A stretch of DNA of 64,000 bases from positions 1,302,001 through 1,366,000 of the forward strand of contig NC_070562.1 of assembly GCF_026914185.1 (NCBI RefSeq), read 5' to 3'. Source of the stretch: Puccinia triticina (taxonomy: Eukaryota; Basidiomycota; Pucciniomycetes; Pucciniales; Pucciniaceae). Both the position numbers and the translations under genes were made by a program. A model generated the notes under the pieces. It did no database searches. It had not been told where the DNA came from and worked only from the letters and a program-made list of their open reading frames with translations. Below, in pieces: positions 21,430 to 31,681 of the stretch. Every line of letters begins with the position of its first letter. Position 1 is the stretch's first letter.

Positions 21430-22775
21430 ACAAACTTAACCCAAGTCCCTTGCTGCTGCGGGCTTCTGGTCTTGCAAAGCAAGCCTCCAATAGCCCTTGG
21501 CAGGAGGGACTTGCGCGCTATCACCCCTTTTTGGCGTGCCAAGATTCTGAGTTTGGCTGGGTGGTTTCTTCAAACTATCACAGTTCCTTGCACTCAGAGC
21601 CTAAAGGCCTAAAAAATTGCTAGACACAAAGCCTTGCGTCTTGCCTATCATCCAATACAATCTGAGTTCTGTTGCACAACCTCTTCAAGTGCAAATAAAT
21701 CATCCAAGTAATTCAAACCTTGGGGTTCACCAAAGATGAGTAACAGAGAAGATATGTGCTCAATTAATTCATACACAGGTTTTTTTTTGACTTACAGTCA
21801 GCTCTCTGAGCCCTTGATTGCCGGCACAGACCGGCCATTGAGACCATACAACCCTCTGGATGACTGGTACAGACCGGTCATCAAGGGGATACGTACAACA
21901 CCCTGGATGACCGGTACAGACCGGTCATCAAAGGGATATGTACAACCCTCAATGACCAGCACAGACCGGTCATCAAGGGAAAATGTACAACCCTTGATGA
22001 CCGGCACAGACCGGTCATCAAGGGGACTCAACCTGACTGGCAGGTGCTCTTTGGAGACATATGAGGTGGGTGGGTGCTCTTTGGAGACATCTGAGATGGA
22101 TTTGTTCTCAGGCATGTTGGGACAGTTTTTCCTAATGCTTGTTTGGGGGTTGCAGCCTTGGTTTCATCCATCTCTTCTCTACTCACCGGCACATTGGTGA
22201 GCACGGTCCTCAAACTAGCTACACCTTAGGTAAGGTGGGGTAATTGAATGAGGGCCTGTGCTCTGGCAATCTACTGATCTCCCTTACTGAGTTGGTTATT
22301 TCTTTGTGAGTATTTTTGCTTGGTGCATTTCTCAGAGGATACATGTGGCAGTACATACAGATAAAAAAATACAAGGCTCTTGAATAGTATCTTGCGTTGA
22401 CAAGCAGCCAAAAAAAAAACAGGAATATTGTCCTGTGAAAAGTGTGCAAGGAAGAGAGTGAAAAGAGGCATAAAAAAACCATTCTCCGTGCGCCAGAATG
22501 GGGAGGTACGGTTTAAGTCCCACCTGACGGAGGCTTGCTTCGCGAGTTCAGCCTACCCCCCGGGGGCCCGAAGTCTTGAGGGACTTTGTTAAGTTCGAGG
22601 GGGCAAGGAATTATAAAGCTACAAAAACCTACAAAAACCCCTTCCAGCCAAACTCAGATTCTTGGCTCCACAAAAAGGGGCAATAGCGCGCAAGTCCCTC
22701 CTGGGAAGGGCTGTCGGAGGCTTGCTTTGCAAGACCCAAGCTCGCAGTGCCAGCAGCGAGGGACTTTCCCTGAAA
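21430..22775. repeat. Region bounded by an inverted pair of about 140-bp repeats
   Basis: The segment 21430-21570 (CCAAGTCCCTTGCTGCTG... TTGCAAAGCAAGCCTCC...GGAGGGACTTGCGCGCTAT) recurs in opposite orientation at about 22620-22770 with moderate divergence. The pair may mark the ends of a non-autonomous element about 1.3 kb long, or two independent insertions. The interval contains a palindromic repeat cluster (21806-22030). A related copy is seen at 36910-37000, and shorter pieces at 5.5 and 1.1 kb. Confidence 0.6.
21806..22030. repeat. Cluster of GACCGGT...ACCGGTC hairpin repeats (about five units)
   Basis: Five units of about 48 bp, each with a palindrome of the form GATGACCGGTACAGACCGGT followed by CATCAAGGG. 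The stem matches that of the large array at 39290-40010 and the copies at 24.2 and 24.8 kb. The units are diverged from each other. No coding content. Confidence 0.8.
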
Positions 22776-22907
22776 GAGGAGAACATCCTGCTGGAGATGA
22801 AAATCACATCATAAAGACCTGTGACAGTTGTCCTGCTCAAGAAATGTCACAATACATCCGAACAAGCGCCTCAGAGACGAGCAGAGATACCCTGACGCCG
22901 CCGCACC

Positions 22908-23541
22908 ATGGTCCGCGGAACCCGAGTGCTGCTGCACGACTACCACCACCTTCGGCAGATAACCGAGCGGATAATCGGGACCGGCATCGACATCCTTGAC
23001 CGGCGAAGGATGGCGCGGATGGTGGCCGGCGACACCGCCTGCGCGTCCGCCCCCGATGCCCAGCGGCTTGCCCGGCTCAGCCGCAGGATCTTGAGTGGCG
23101 CCGAGCTCGATTGCCCCGAGTTCAAACTCGCCGCTTCTTCTTCTGATCTATGGAGCGCGGATATGGTCGGGTTCTTGGCCAACAGGTGCGCAAAAATATT
23201 CTCTCTCTTGACTAATCAAGAATCACGTTGACCGGGTGTTTGTTGTGTGTGGTTTGTGGATGGGAAGGAACAGGTGGACGGCAAAAGAGGCCGCATATAA
23301 GGCACTCTATCCGTACCACGAAGCCCGCTGGAAAGAGCTCAGTCTGCTCAAGGGCCAGCCCGGCCAGCCCAAGAAACCCGTCCTCATCTTCCACCCCCAT
23401 TCGCATATCACTCTCCATGTCAGCCTCTCCCATGACGGGCCATACACCATTGCTTCCGTCCTCGCTACTTCTTCTTCCTCTCCTGATTCCCCTGGTCATC
23501 ATACCATCACCACCGGAAGGACGCACTCCGTTGTGTTGTGA
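22908..23541 (+). CDS. PPT2: Holo-[acyl-carrier-protein] synthase (4'-phosphopantetheinyl transferase, AcpS/Ppt2 type)
   Basis: Two exons (22908-23185, 23274-23541), 181 residues. The enzyme transfers 4'-phosphopantetheine from CoA to a serine of acyl carrier protein. In fungi the single-domain AcpS-type enzyme (Ppt2) acts on the mitochondrial ACP needed for lipoic acid and complex I. The signatures are visible: GTGIDILDRRRM near residue 25 (metal-binding Asp), and RWTAKEAAYKAL formed across the splice junction (metal-binding Glu and catalytic Lys). The C-terminal strand is HVSLSHDGPYTIASVL. The ATG has a good context (CACCATGG), and 181 residues fits the family. No clear mitochondrial presequence is seen, so a further upstream exon cannot be excluded. 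The symbol follows yeast. Confidence 0.88.
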
Positions 23542-23719
23542 TCGCCTGCATAAACTGTCCCATCCAACCTGATGAAATCCCTCTATGCAGCCCAATCTCC
23601 AATCACTTGCATACACCTGATTTTTTTTTGTCGGTTTATTTTTTTAGAGAATAACAGGGACAAGGAAATCATATTACAGGAGGCATTTGTCTTTAGTTCT
23701 TGTAAATTTTTCATAGGAA

Positions 23720-24796
23720 TCAATCTTCCATTTCAGAGGAGAGGGCTTCTTTAGCCTTGACCTCGGCGGCCTCGATGATCGGTTGAGGGACGGGGGCATG
23801 TTTGGAGTTAGTCTCTGAGACCGAGATCCCCGACATCTCCAGCTCGAAGTCTTTGTCCTTTACTTCGTCGTGGACCATGTGTATTCTATCGTCAACGCAC
23901 ACAGAGAAAGAAAGCACAGGATGCGATGAGTGAGTGGGTGCCGGGGGGATACAAGAGGGACTGACATTCTGGCGGCATGTTCGACCGCTTCAAGCGCGGA
24001 CATCTCTTCCAACTTCAATTTCTCAATCTCCGTTCGCGCGAGAGTTCGTTCCTTACCGATCGCACAACCGCGGTAACCCTGACACAATAGGAGAGGATAA
24101 ACAGGCGTGCGTTTTTTTCTTCTAGATGGAATGTGGGTGGGTATGTGTGCGTACCCAGAAGACCCCGCTAGGTTCGAGGCAGAATAGGTCGGGCGAGCCG
24201 TCCTTGTCGAATTCCTCCCGGTCGATCAAGGCTGCTTGCCTCAATGACCGGGAGGAATTCCTTCCGGTTGTTGAGGCGAGTGGCCTCGATCGACCGGAAG
24301 GAAATCCTCCCGGTCGATTGAGGCTGCTATATCGTCAGATCGAGGGGAGGGGAGATGGTCGAGTGATGGGTTTTCCTACTTTGATCGGGATCGGGTCGTT
24401 GTAGTTTTGCTTGTAGGAAGCGGCCTCTGCTGTAGCCCGATGTCCTAGCTGTCTTCCATCAGCCAATAAACCAACAGTTGCCTTGTTATTTGGATCATAG
24501 AGTTAGTTCAGCGTTCTGGTTTTTTTTCTTCACTGTTCAGCTCGATCCGACTTACGAGGCCGATATGGAGGTCCACCGTCCGCAGTCTTCGGTCGCTCCC
24601 TGGGACCAATAGCTTCGATTGGACTAATTTCTCGACCGCAAGTACGACTCCGTCCTTGCATTTCAGCCCGATCACCGTTCTAATCATGCCACACCCACCC
24701 CGTGTTTGTTTGTTTTCAGTCCAGAGTCCGGTTAGTTTGGTTGTTTATTTGGATGTGACTGAGTTTTCTACGGCCTTGTTGGCATACTCGACCTAG
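23720..24796 (-). pseudogene. PRE10: 20S proteasome subunit alpha-7 (Pre10/PSMA3), 5'-truncated and internally disrupted
   Basis: Minus-strand exons read VEYANKAVENS (about 24792-24760), [17 protein letters not shown] ... VDLHIGL (24679-24556), VGLLADGRQLGHRA ... NYNDPIPIK (to 24380), FDKDGSPDLFCLEPSGVFW (to 24155), GYRGCAIGKERTLARTEIEK (24078-23966), and IIHMVHDEVKDKDFELEM to the stop (23885-23720). This is the alpha-type subunit of the 20S proteasome ring, human PSMA3 / yeast Pre10. Two parts are missing. One is the N-terminal exon with the YDLS/FSPDG start. The other is the exon for the LADR...AYTLYSSVRPFG segment, whose place is taken by a 120-bp palindromic repeat (24215-24340). Another hairpin repeat sits where the 5' exon should be (24815-24925). 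The subunit is essential in yeast, so an intact copy should exist elsewhere, unless this is an assembly error. Confidence 0.8.
24215..24340. repeat. Palindromic GACCGG hairpin repeat inside the proteasome gene
   Basis: Three alternating inverted units built on GGTCGATTGAGGC / GCCTCGATCGACCGG with GAGGAATTCC spacers. It replaces an exon plus part of an intron of the alpha-7 gene. The stem shares the ATCGACCGG/CCGGTCGAT core with the 39-kb array family. Confidence 0.7.
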
Positions 24797-24814
24797 TAGT
24801 TTTTGGTCACCTTC

Positions 24815-24925
24815 AAACCGGTCATCAAGGGTAGTAGCAACTCCCCTCGATGACCAACGCCAACCAATCATCGAGGGGAGTTGATACTCCCCTCAATGAC
24901 TGGTCTCATCGAGGGGGGTGGACTA
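24815..24925. repeat. Hairpin repeat cluster at the truncated 5' end of the proteasome gene
   Basis: Words CCGGTCATCAAGGG, CCCCTCGATGACC, ATCATCGAGGGGAG and CTCATCGAGGGGGG alternate in inverted order, which marks diverged units of the GATGACCGG family. It directly follows the last recognisable proteasome exon (minus strand order). Confidence 0.65.
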
Positions 24926-25309
24926 AGTGCCCTAATCCGGGCTAACTTCGCCACGGATGCGTATGCTCTGATGAGTCAGGCCTTAGCCTGAGGCTAGATT
25001 GCAGGTTAAGGCTCGCTAAATTTAGTTGACCTTAGCCTGAAATCAAACCTGAGGCTTGTTGACCCGGGGTTAGCCCGGACGGATGCGATTGCCGTTCGGG
25101 TGAAGTTGCCCAAAATCGTGAACTTGACCCGACGAATGCGAATGCTCTCATTGATCATGAATTGCCAAAAGAAAAGGCTAATATTTCTTTTCTCAATTTT
25201 ATAGGTGCCATACAAGATTAGAGTCGGCCACCATGGCTCGCCGTCAAGACGCGACAAGTCCCAACACCTATAGTTCACCTGCGGGGCACTTGGGGAGAAT
25301 CGTAATTGT

Positions 25310-25783
25310 TTCTGGAAAGTGCAAACGTTCAAGGTAATTTGGGTGTCAGTTGGGGAAAAGCAATCACTAAGCCTATGAACTGAACATACAGTCGAACAAG
25401 CCGAAGCCCATGTCGTCATCTGATTCTTCCTTCTCTTCCTCTTTCTTCTTCTCCTCGGCCTTAGGAGCAGCAGCAGCCCCTCCTGGAGCAACGGCGGCGG
25501 CAGCAGCGGGGGCAGCGGCACCACCTCCAGCACCAACATTGGAAAGCATGTCTTTGACGTCCTTCCCTTCTAGGGCCTGAGATGGAAATATTTTGAATAC
25601 TTGAGTTGATTATTCATGTTAATATCCAAATGGAATGTAAGTTACCTTGGCGAGAAGGGTAGCCCAGATGGGTTCGATTTCGACCTTAGCGGCGGACAAC
25701 AAGGTGTTGATCTTGTCGGCGGTGATTTCGAGACCTTCATCGGCAAGGATGAGGGCGGCGTAGGTGGAAGCGAGTTCGGCCAT
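25310..25783 (-). CDS. RPP1: 60S acidic ribosomal protein P1
   Basis: Exons 25783-25646, 25576-25390 and 25311-25310 give 108 residues. P1 forms the lateral stalk of the large subunit with P0 and P2 and recruits elongation-factor GTPases. The N-terminal half ([20 protein letters not shown] ... [18 protein letters not shown]) is the dimerisation domain of the P1 type. An Ala/Pro hinge and the [19 protein letters not shown] tail follow, the conserved C-terminal peptide. The second intron splits the stop codon. The exon ends in GAC-T before a GTATGT donor, and the next exon starts AA, so TAA is formed only after splicing. Without splicing the protein would carry five extra residues (CMFSS). Confidence 0.93.
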
Positions 25784-26371
25784 TGGAGCGGGTAATATTC
25801 TGACAAGCCAAATGGGGTACACGTTAGTTAGCAGGCAAGACGGGGGTTGCGGAAGTTGGCAACCAAAATCAACTGACCGAATGAGGCAGGTGAAAGCCGA
25901 TGATCGTTTTAAGCCTGAGGCGGACCGTCGGTCTATTCCGGTGAACTGCTGGGTGATGTGGGTGTCGATGTGGGAATCACGGCGTGGAATCGAGCCGATT
26001 GGTGTGCGGGTGAGTGTCATCACATTAGGTCAACGCCGTGCGCGCACGCTTCACCAGCAGCAGCCGAGCACCGAGGGCGCGGCGGCCCCAGCTCCGCGGG
26101 CGTCTGATCCGCGCTGCGAGCGCCTCCACCCCCGGGGATTCCTCATGTGATACCCGAGAAGCACGGGAGCCCACTCGGACTGCCTTCACCTGCTTATGTA
26201 CTCGGATAGCTTCTCGTCGTACGTCGGACCTTGCACAAGTTAGTGTTTCCAACTTACCTCCCGTGTGCTCCAGGAAACTGGCCCAATTAACCTACTTGTG
26301 TATGCTTTTTTCCCTGCCGTCAACCCGTTAGACCCATCGACTTATTCAATCAATCGCTATCAACATTCTTC

Positions 26372-28133
26372 ATGATCGATTTCAACGGCGATTGGGACGA
26401 ACCCGATATCTGGTCAACTCCAACCCCCTCTCCCCTCACAGCGGATCATACTTCTGACCCGACTGGCGCTGATCTCGGCGCTTCAAAAAACCAAATATCA
26501 CAAGAACCTCAAGCTTCATCATCCAGTTCAATACAGTCCTCACCTGATCTCTCCGACCCATCCTTCCAGCCCAGCGAAAACATCCACCCCGAGTCAAACT
26601 CGGACCAAGAACTAAGTACTCCCACAGCCCTTCGATCGCCACTACAATTACAATCCTACCTCCAATCCCCACCCAAATCTACCGCACTCGACTCTGCCCT
26701 AGAACTACCTCCCAGCGATTCACAATTTGCTACCTTACCTTTGGCCACTGGCTCCTGGTCGACTGGCGAAACTATCTCAAATGATGGTCTGTTTGATCCC
26801 AATCCACCCTCGGGATTCGACGAGTTTGACTCCCATCAAGGATTTGATAATGAGGACAGCAATGAGGATGATGAATTTGGAGACTTTGACGATGGCGAGA
26901 TGACTGTCAGTGATGAGAACTTCGGAGGCTTTACCGCCTCATCACCCCTACCTCCAACTTTGCCGACCATGCCGGTGGTACCATTCAAGCTACCCGATCA
27001 GTTCTCCGAGGGCGCTGTACGGGCCGCCCTGACCCCAGCATTGGAGGCTCTATTTACCGAACATTATTCCCGGCCGGATCCATCTCAAGCTTGGCTTGAA
27101 CCTCTACCGCCCGCTCAGAAAAAAAAGAGTGAACAACGCTCCACGAGTGAGTCTCGACAAATGCCCACGATACTCAAATCGGAAGATTTGCAAAGAACTT
27201 GGCGAACCCTAGTGGATGGAGGAAATGGACTTGGAAGGCCGGTCGAATGGAGGCGCAGTCAGATCCGTCGTTTTCATCTGGTTCATCTCGGCATCCCAGT
27301 CGATCTCAACGACGTAAGCTTCCCAATACCTATTTACTGACCGCCGATTAGTCACTGACGGCCTGCGCGAGTGTTTTCAGTTCCTTGCACCCCCTCCCTT
27401 AGCCAGCAAGCTGTTGACCATCGATACCAAACGTACCAGTCCCCGTCTCAACGGTCAATCAAACTGCCATTCACCCGCAACGGTCTCCCCGTTCCATGGG
27501 CCGAATCTAGATCAAAAACGGTGCGAGGAACTAGTAGGAATGAGTGAAGGTGAATACTAGATTTTGATCTTTAGAACCGCTTAGATCTGAAATACCGGAG
27601 AATCCAAAAAAAAAAAGGTTCTTCTGACCTACCATTTGCTCGTGAAACATATTGTCTTTTTTAGCCAGCCTATCCACCCGAGACCTTGAGCAACTCGCGT
27701 CAATCCGGGACGAACTTGAATTATTGGGCCGGCGAGCCTCAGAAATGTTGGTGTTTAAGCAACAAAAGAGAGATCGATCGATCCAAGATTGCAAATCGTA
27801 TAATACGATGATTTCGGTGCGTGTTCAATCAACTGCTTGATCTGACTCACATCCGTGCCAAGCCTTGTTCAGAGATTGACTCGCTAAACGTATAATTTCT
27901 CTCTTTGCTTATGATCAAAACAGGATTTGGTACTAGCGGCGCAAAAGATCCAGATGGCCTCGCCTGGCTCGACTAAAAGAGCCTCCTCGATTAACATCGG
28001 CTCGTCCTCGATCTCTGGTTCATCTTCCAAGTGGCCCTCCTTGGCTCGAAGTAACAGTCATAGCAATCGTACTGGGCCTGCTCAGACCACTTCTTCCCCT
28101 CCTATCGACACCCCCGGTAGCAAGGCTCATTGA
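26372..28133 (+). CDS. Clathrin/AP-1 accessory protein, Laa2-like (DUF5102 family)
   Basis: Four exons (26372-27313, 27381-27549, 27665-27816, 27924-28133) give 490 residues. The N-terminal 200 residues are acidic, Ser/Pro-rich and disordered. They carry several short motifs of the kind bound by the AP-1 gamma-ear/GGA-ear: DEFGDFDD, ENFGGF, SGFDEFD. The conserved middle, about residues 255-330, includes WRRSQIRRFHLVHLGIPVDL, the core block of the fungal DUF5102/Laa2 family. A short coiled coil (LEQLASIRDELELLGRR) and a Ser-rich tail follow. In yeast, Laa2 works with Laa1 to recruit AP-1 to trans-Golgi/endosomal membranes. That role here is inferred from family and motifs. The gene starts 589 bp from the P1 gene in divergent orientation. 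Confidence 0.72.
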
Positions 28134-29018
28134 GCCCAACTTATCGCTTTGCCTATCCTTCCAGTAAGCACTTCTCTTTGAGCTTCCAAGCGAAATAAAC
28201 TTTTAAATTGATGGACTGTGTATTTTGTTTGTTTGATTTTTAGTGCCCGCTGCTAGTCTTTGGATGTACCATTTGTATATTATCCCCATGTCTACGTGTT
28301 TGCTTTCGCTTTATTGGCTATTCTCAATCCGCAAACACTAAAAATTTTCCAAGTAAAGAATATGAACGACACCTCCCATTTAATCATGGAAGAATTTATA
28401 CCGTGAGGTCAGTCTCACTCTTTGAATGGGACCATAGCCACAGGCAAAAGTCGACCAATTGTGCCTATACAAGCCCAGACAGTGGAAGGATCCGATCGGG
28501 GAAAAGAAGGGACAAATAAGTTACGCGGGGTAGATGCGCGCCAGTTTTCAACGTATGCCTGAATCGGCGTCAGTCGACATGAACCATTTCTGGCAAAAAC
28601 TTTGAATTTCTAGAATCCCCAACACATAAGGGCACAGACGGCTACCGCTTTCTGATGATATCACCATAATTTCACAAGAAGGGGAGAACATGGAATGTTG
28701 CATTTCATCATGAAAAACCATGGCAAGATCAAGAAGAATTATGAGAATTGCGGTTGTTTTCCTCCCTGATGTTGATTCATTCAAATTTATCTCAATAACT
28801 GTTTTCCCAATTTAAATTATGAAAATAAGGATATTTGATTATTGCAGTACATGAAATCTATCATTATTATTAGCACCTATGCTGTCTGAGAGAAAATTTA
28901 TCAGAAGTATCCACGCAGCACAAAAAAAGGCTTAATTTTGCGAACACACAACACCAGTGATACAGATTTAAATACACCAAAGGTAATGTATTCAAATAAA
29001 CGGGTCGCTTGATCTGAA
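28134..29018. other. Spacer with no gene seen
   Basis: AT-rich shared 3' region between two converging genes (ends at 28133 and 29019). Only one short minus-strand frame (28548-28784) is present, without features. Confidence 0.5.
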
Positions 29019-31266
29019 TTAAATGCCGACCAAGAACCCCCACTGTTTGACAAACCGTTTAGCTAGTTTCGCTTTAGTCTTCCAGCTCAACTGGTAGCTT
29101 TCCAAGTCCTTGATATCAGCGAGAAACTCGTGCTGGATGGCTTCCGAGGATTCGCGTCGAGGGAAGTGGGGTGAATGGACGAAGTACCTCAGGAGGTGGA
29201 GGTCCAAGAACAACAACCCTAACGTCCTCTCGGGGTTGTTAGAATGCGACTTGGCTGTTGGATGAGCTGAATCGGCTGATGGATTCGAAGTGATCAACAA
29301 TAGTGTCCGTTCCATTCTCCTATGTAAAGCACCACACACGTCTTTTAGAACAAGGACTCATTTCCTGCTGGGTATGCGAAGATCCTTAATCACTGACCTC
29401 ATCGCGATTCTTACTTCTTTTCTGACCGCCTTGGTTCCTTTCCCAACCACCCCAATCCGCTGTCTGATTAAGGAGCCAAACAGCTTACCAAACATGAAAC
29501 AAATCAACATTGATGGTGCTACGCCGATTGCTCCAAAGGTCAGTGACTGGCTGCGCAAGACTGATTGGATCCCGTCCATTGCCAGGGACAGATCTACTTT
29601 GAGCTTTTGAACTACGAAAGAATTGGATCCAGGTCAGCCCAAGTAGCTCTAGGGAAGGACCTAAGCAGAGTATTTTCGGGCGTACTCTGGATGAGAAGTA
29701 CTCGAATTAACGAGCCCGCGATTGCCGATCGAATTGGAGCCTGAATGAGACGAGATTGCACCTGAGCGCTGGGGCCTCGAAGTTCAAGCCAGGACAATCG
29801 AGACACACCTTAATCTCTTGCTCCCAGACCTTTAGTACCGAAGTCAAGTTGCCCTCCTTGACGCGTTCTGAGAGCTTGGACAACTCTTCATCGCTCCACT
29901 TCAGCTTGTCGCGCCCAAACTCCACCACCATCCGTTCGAGGCTATCGAGCTCAGGGGCTAGACTATCCTTCGTCATTATGGCTAGGGTGCCTTCCTGACC
30001 GGCCCTGAGAGTCTGTAGGATGTCATCGACTGGTCTGATCACCCATCCAGATATGAATCCCTTGAGAGTGTCCTTGGCATATCTGAATCCATCCAAGATC
30101 TTGGATCGATAACTGCAGGCAAGGCTTGAGAGGGCATAGGAGAGGACTGGCAGGGAGACCAACCAAGGCCAATTACGAGCAAAAAAACCAGGCGGGGACA
30201 GTGGGGAAATCCGAATTTTGAGATTGTCTGGATAATTGGGCAGGTGGTTTGATAAGAGTTGGTGGAGCTGCTCGACCATGTCCGTGGGTTGGTATCCATC
30301 CGTTGGTTTTTCGGCTTGCGAATCTAGCTCTGACGTCACAAGGACCATTTTGCTAACCAAGTCAGACAGGGCAACGTCTGAGTCGGCCGGACGCTGGGCT
30401 TCGTCTTCCAAGTTGTGCAAGCCGTTGACCAGACATCCAATTTTTTCGGCCAGCTCGGCATGGACCAGCTCTAGTGCTTGCCTCTTCACCCTCGCCTCCT
30501 GGCGCGTGAGTAGGATCGGAGAAAGGGTCGACAAGAACTGGATCGAATGTGCCGGTGAGTTAAGCAGTCCCGAGGTGTTCGTGCTCAGGATGGGGAAGAA
30601 GCTTGAGATCGAGATTGGTTGGTGGGGTCTAGCCCATGTCTGATGATAGAGCTGGCGAGCCCAGGTGGATGGCCGGTGGCGATTATGGTCGTCCTCTCTC
30701 AGTTGGTCAATGGCGCGTCGGGTGCGGGCCCAAATCTGAGCAGCCAACTCTATCGAGCGGCTCGGGATGGATTGGACTAGATAATACACGGTCGACAGTC
30801 TGTTGTTTTCGACCGTTGACCAGTATTCGATTTGGTCCTTGAGCCGAAAGGATTGGTGGCAGAGCGAGTCGAATAGAGTCGAGTAGGATCGGAGCACGAT
30901 CTGGATGAGCAAGATCGATCGAATCTCTGCAGGGCCAGCCTCAGGGCCTTCCGAGCCATCGCCGGAGATTACGAGTGCTTCGAGCGCAGCCAGCAGTTGC
31001 TTGTTCGGAACCGATGTGCGATTGAATTGGTCTCTCAGGTCGACCACGCCAAGCAACGCCGGCAACTTCGACTGGGCCTCGGCGGCACTCGCCGGCTGCT
31101 TGGAGCTGGAGAGCACCAGCTGTTTGAGATTGGCGGCCACGCCTGGCTGTCTGGTGGGATGGCTGAGTAGGCCGGGCGAACAGTTGAGCTGGAGGGCCAG
31201 CTCGGACGACCGGTCGGAGGCGAACGATGACATCATGGCGCCGGTGTGCACTCGACTCAGCCTCAT
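29019..31266 (-). CDS. NCA2: Nuclear control of ATPase protein 2 (NCA2), mitochondrial
   Basis: Exons 31266-29809, 29740-29686, 29611-29398 and 29319-29019 join in frame to 675 residues. Nca2 is a mitochondrial membrane protein. In yeast it is needed with Nca3 for proper expression of the mitochondrial genes for ATP synthase subunits 6 and 8. The family core is clear: a membrane segment (NWPWLVSLPVLSYALSSLA, about residue 370), then DTLKGFISGWVIRPVDDILQ, LDSLERMVVEFGRDK and EGNLTSVLKVWEQEIK. After the splice come APIRSAIAGSLIRVLLIQ and QKLKVDLSLAMDGI, then a second hydrophobic segment and the RRMERTLLL end. The start at 31266 is the most upstream ATG in the open frame. MM at 31236 is an alternative. 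The short second exon (55 nt) is required to keep the family motif intact. Confidence 0.9.
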
Positions 31267-31681
31267 GACACATGTGAAGTGGCCGGCTGTAGGAAGTGTC
31301 ACGCGCAAAACACAGCTCGGAACCGCAACTGTCACCGAGGAATCCAATGGGGGTCGACTTTGATCTGGAACTTGACCCGGGAGGCTACATCCCTATCGCT
31401 TCGAACGCGTGGATACAGAGCAATCGAAAAGTTTACAACGCTGAAGTAGAGACCCTTTGAAATTTTAAGCCGGAGGGAGGCACGTCTTCATGTAGGAGCG
31501 ACTTCACATTTTCATATATTTTCAAGAATATACAGATTAAAAGCGGAATTGTGACAAAGAATGACTTGGTTACAAGATAGACAGTCGTTTTTTTAGTTAA
31601 AACATACACTTGAGCGATGGTTGTGATACAAGAATACAAACAAGAGTATGTTAGTCAGATGAAAAGGCAGAAGCCTTCGGA

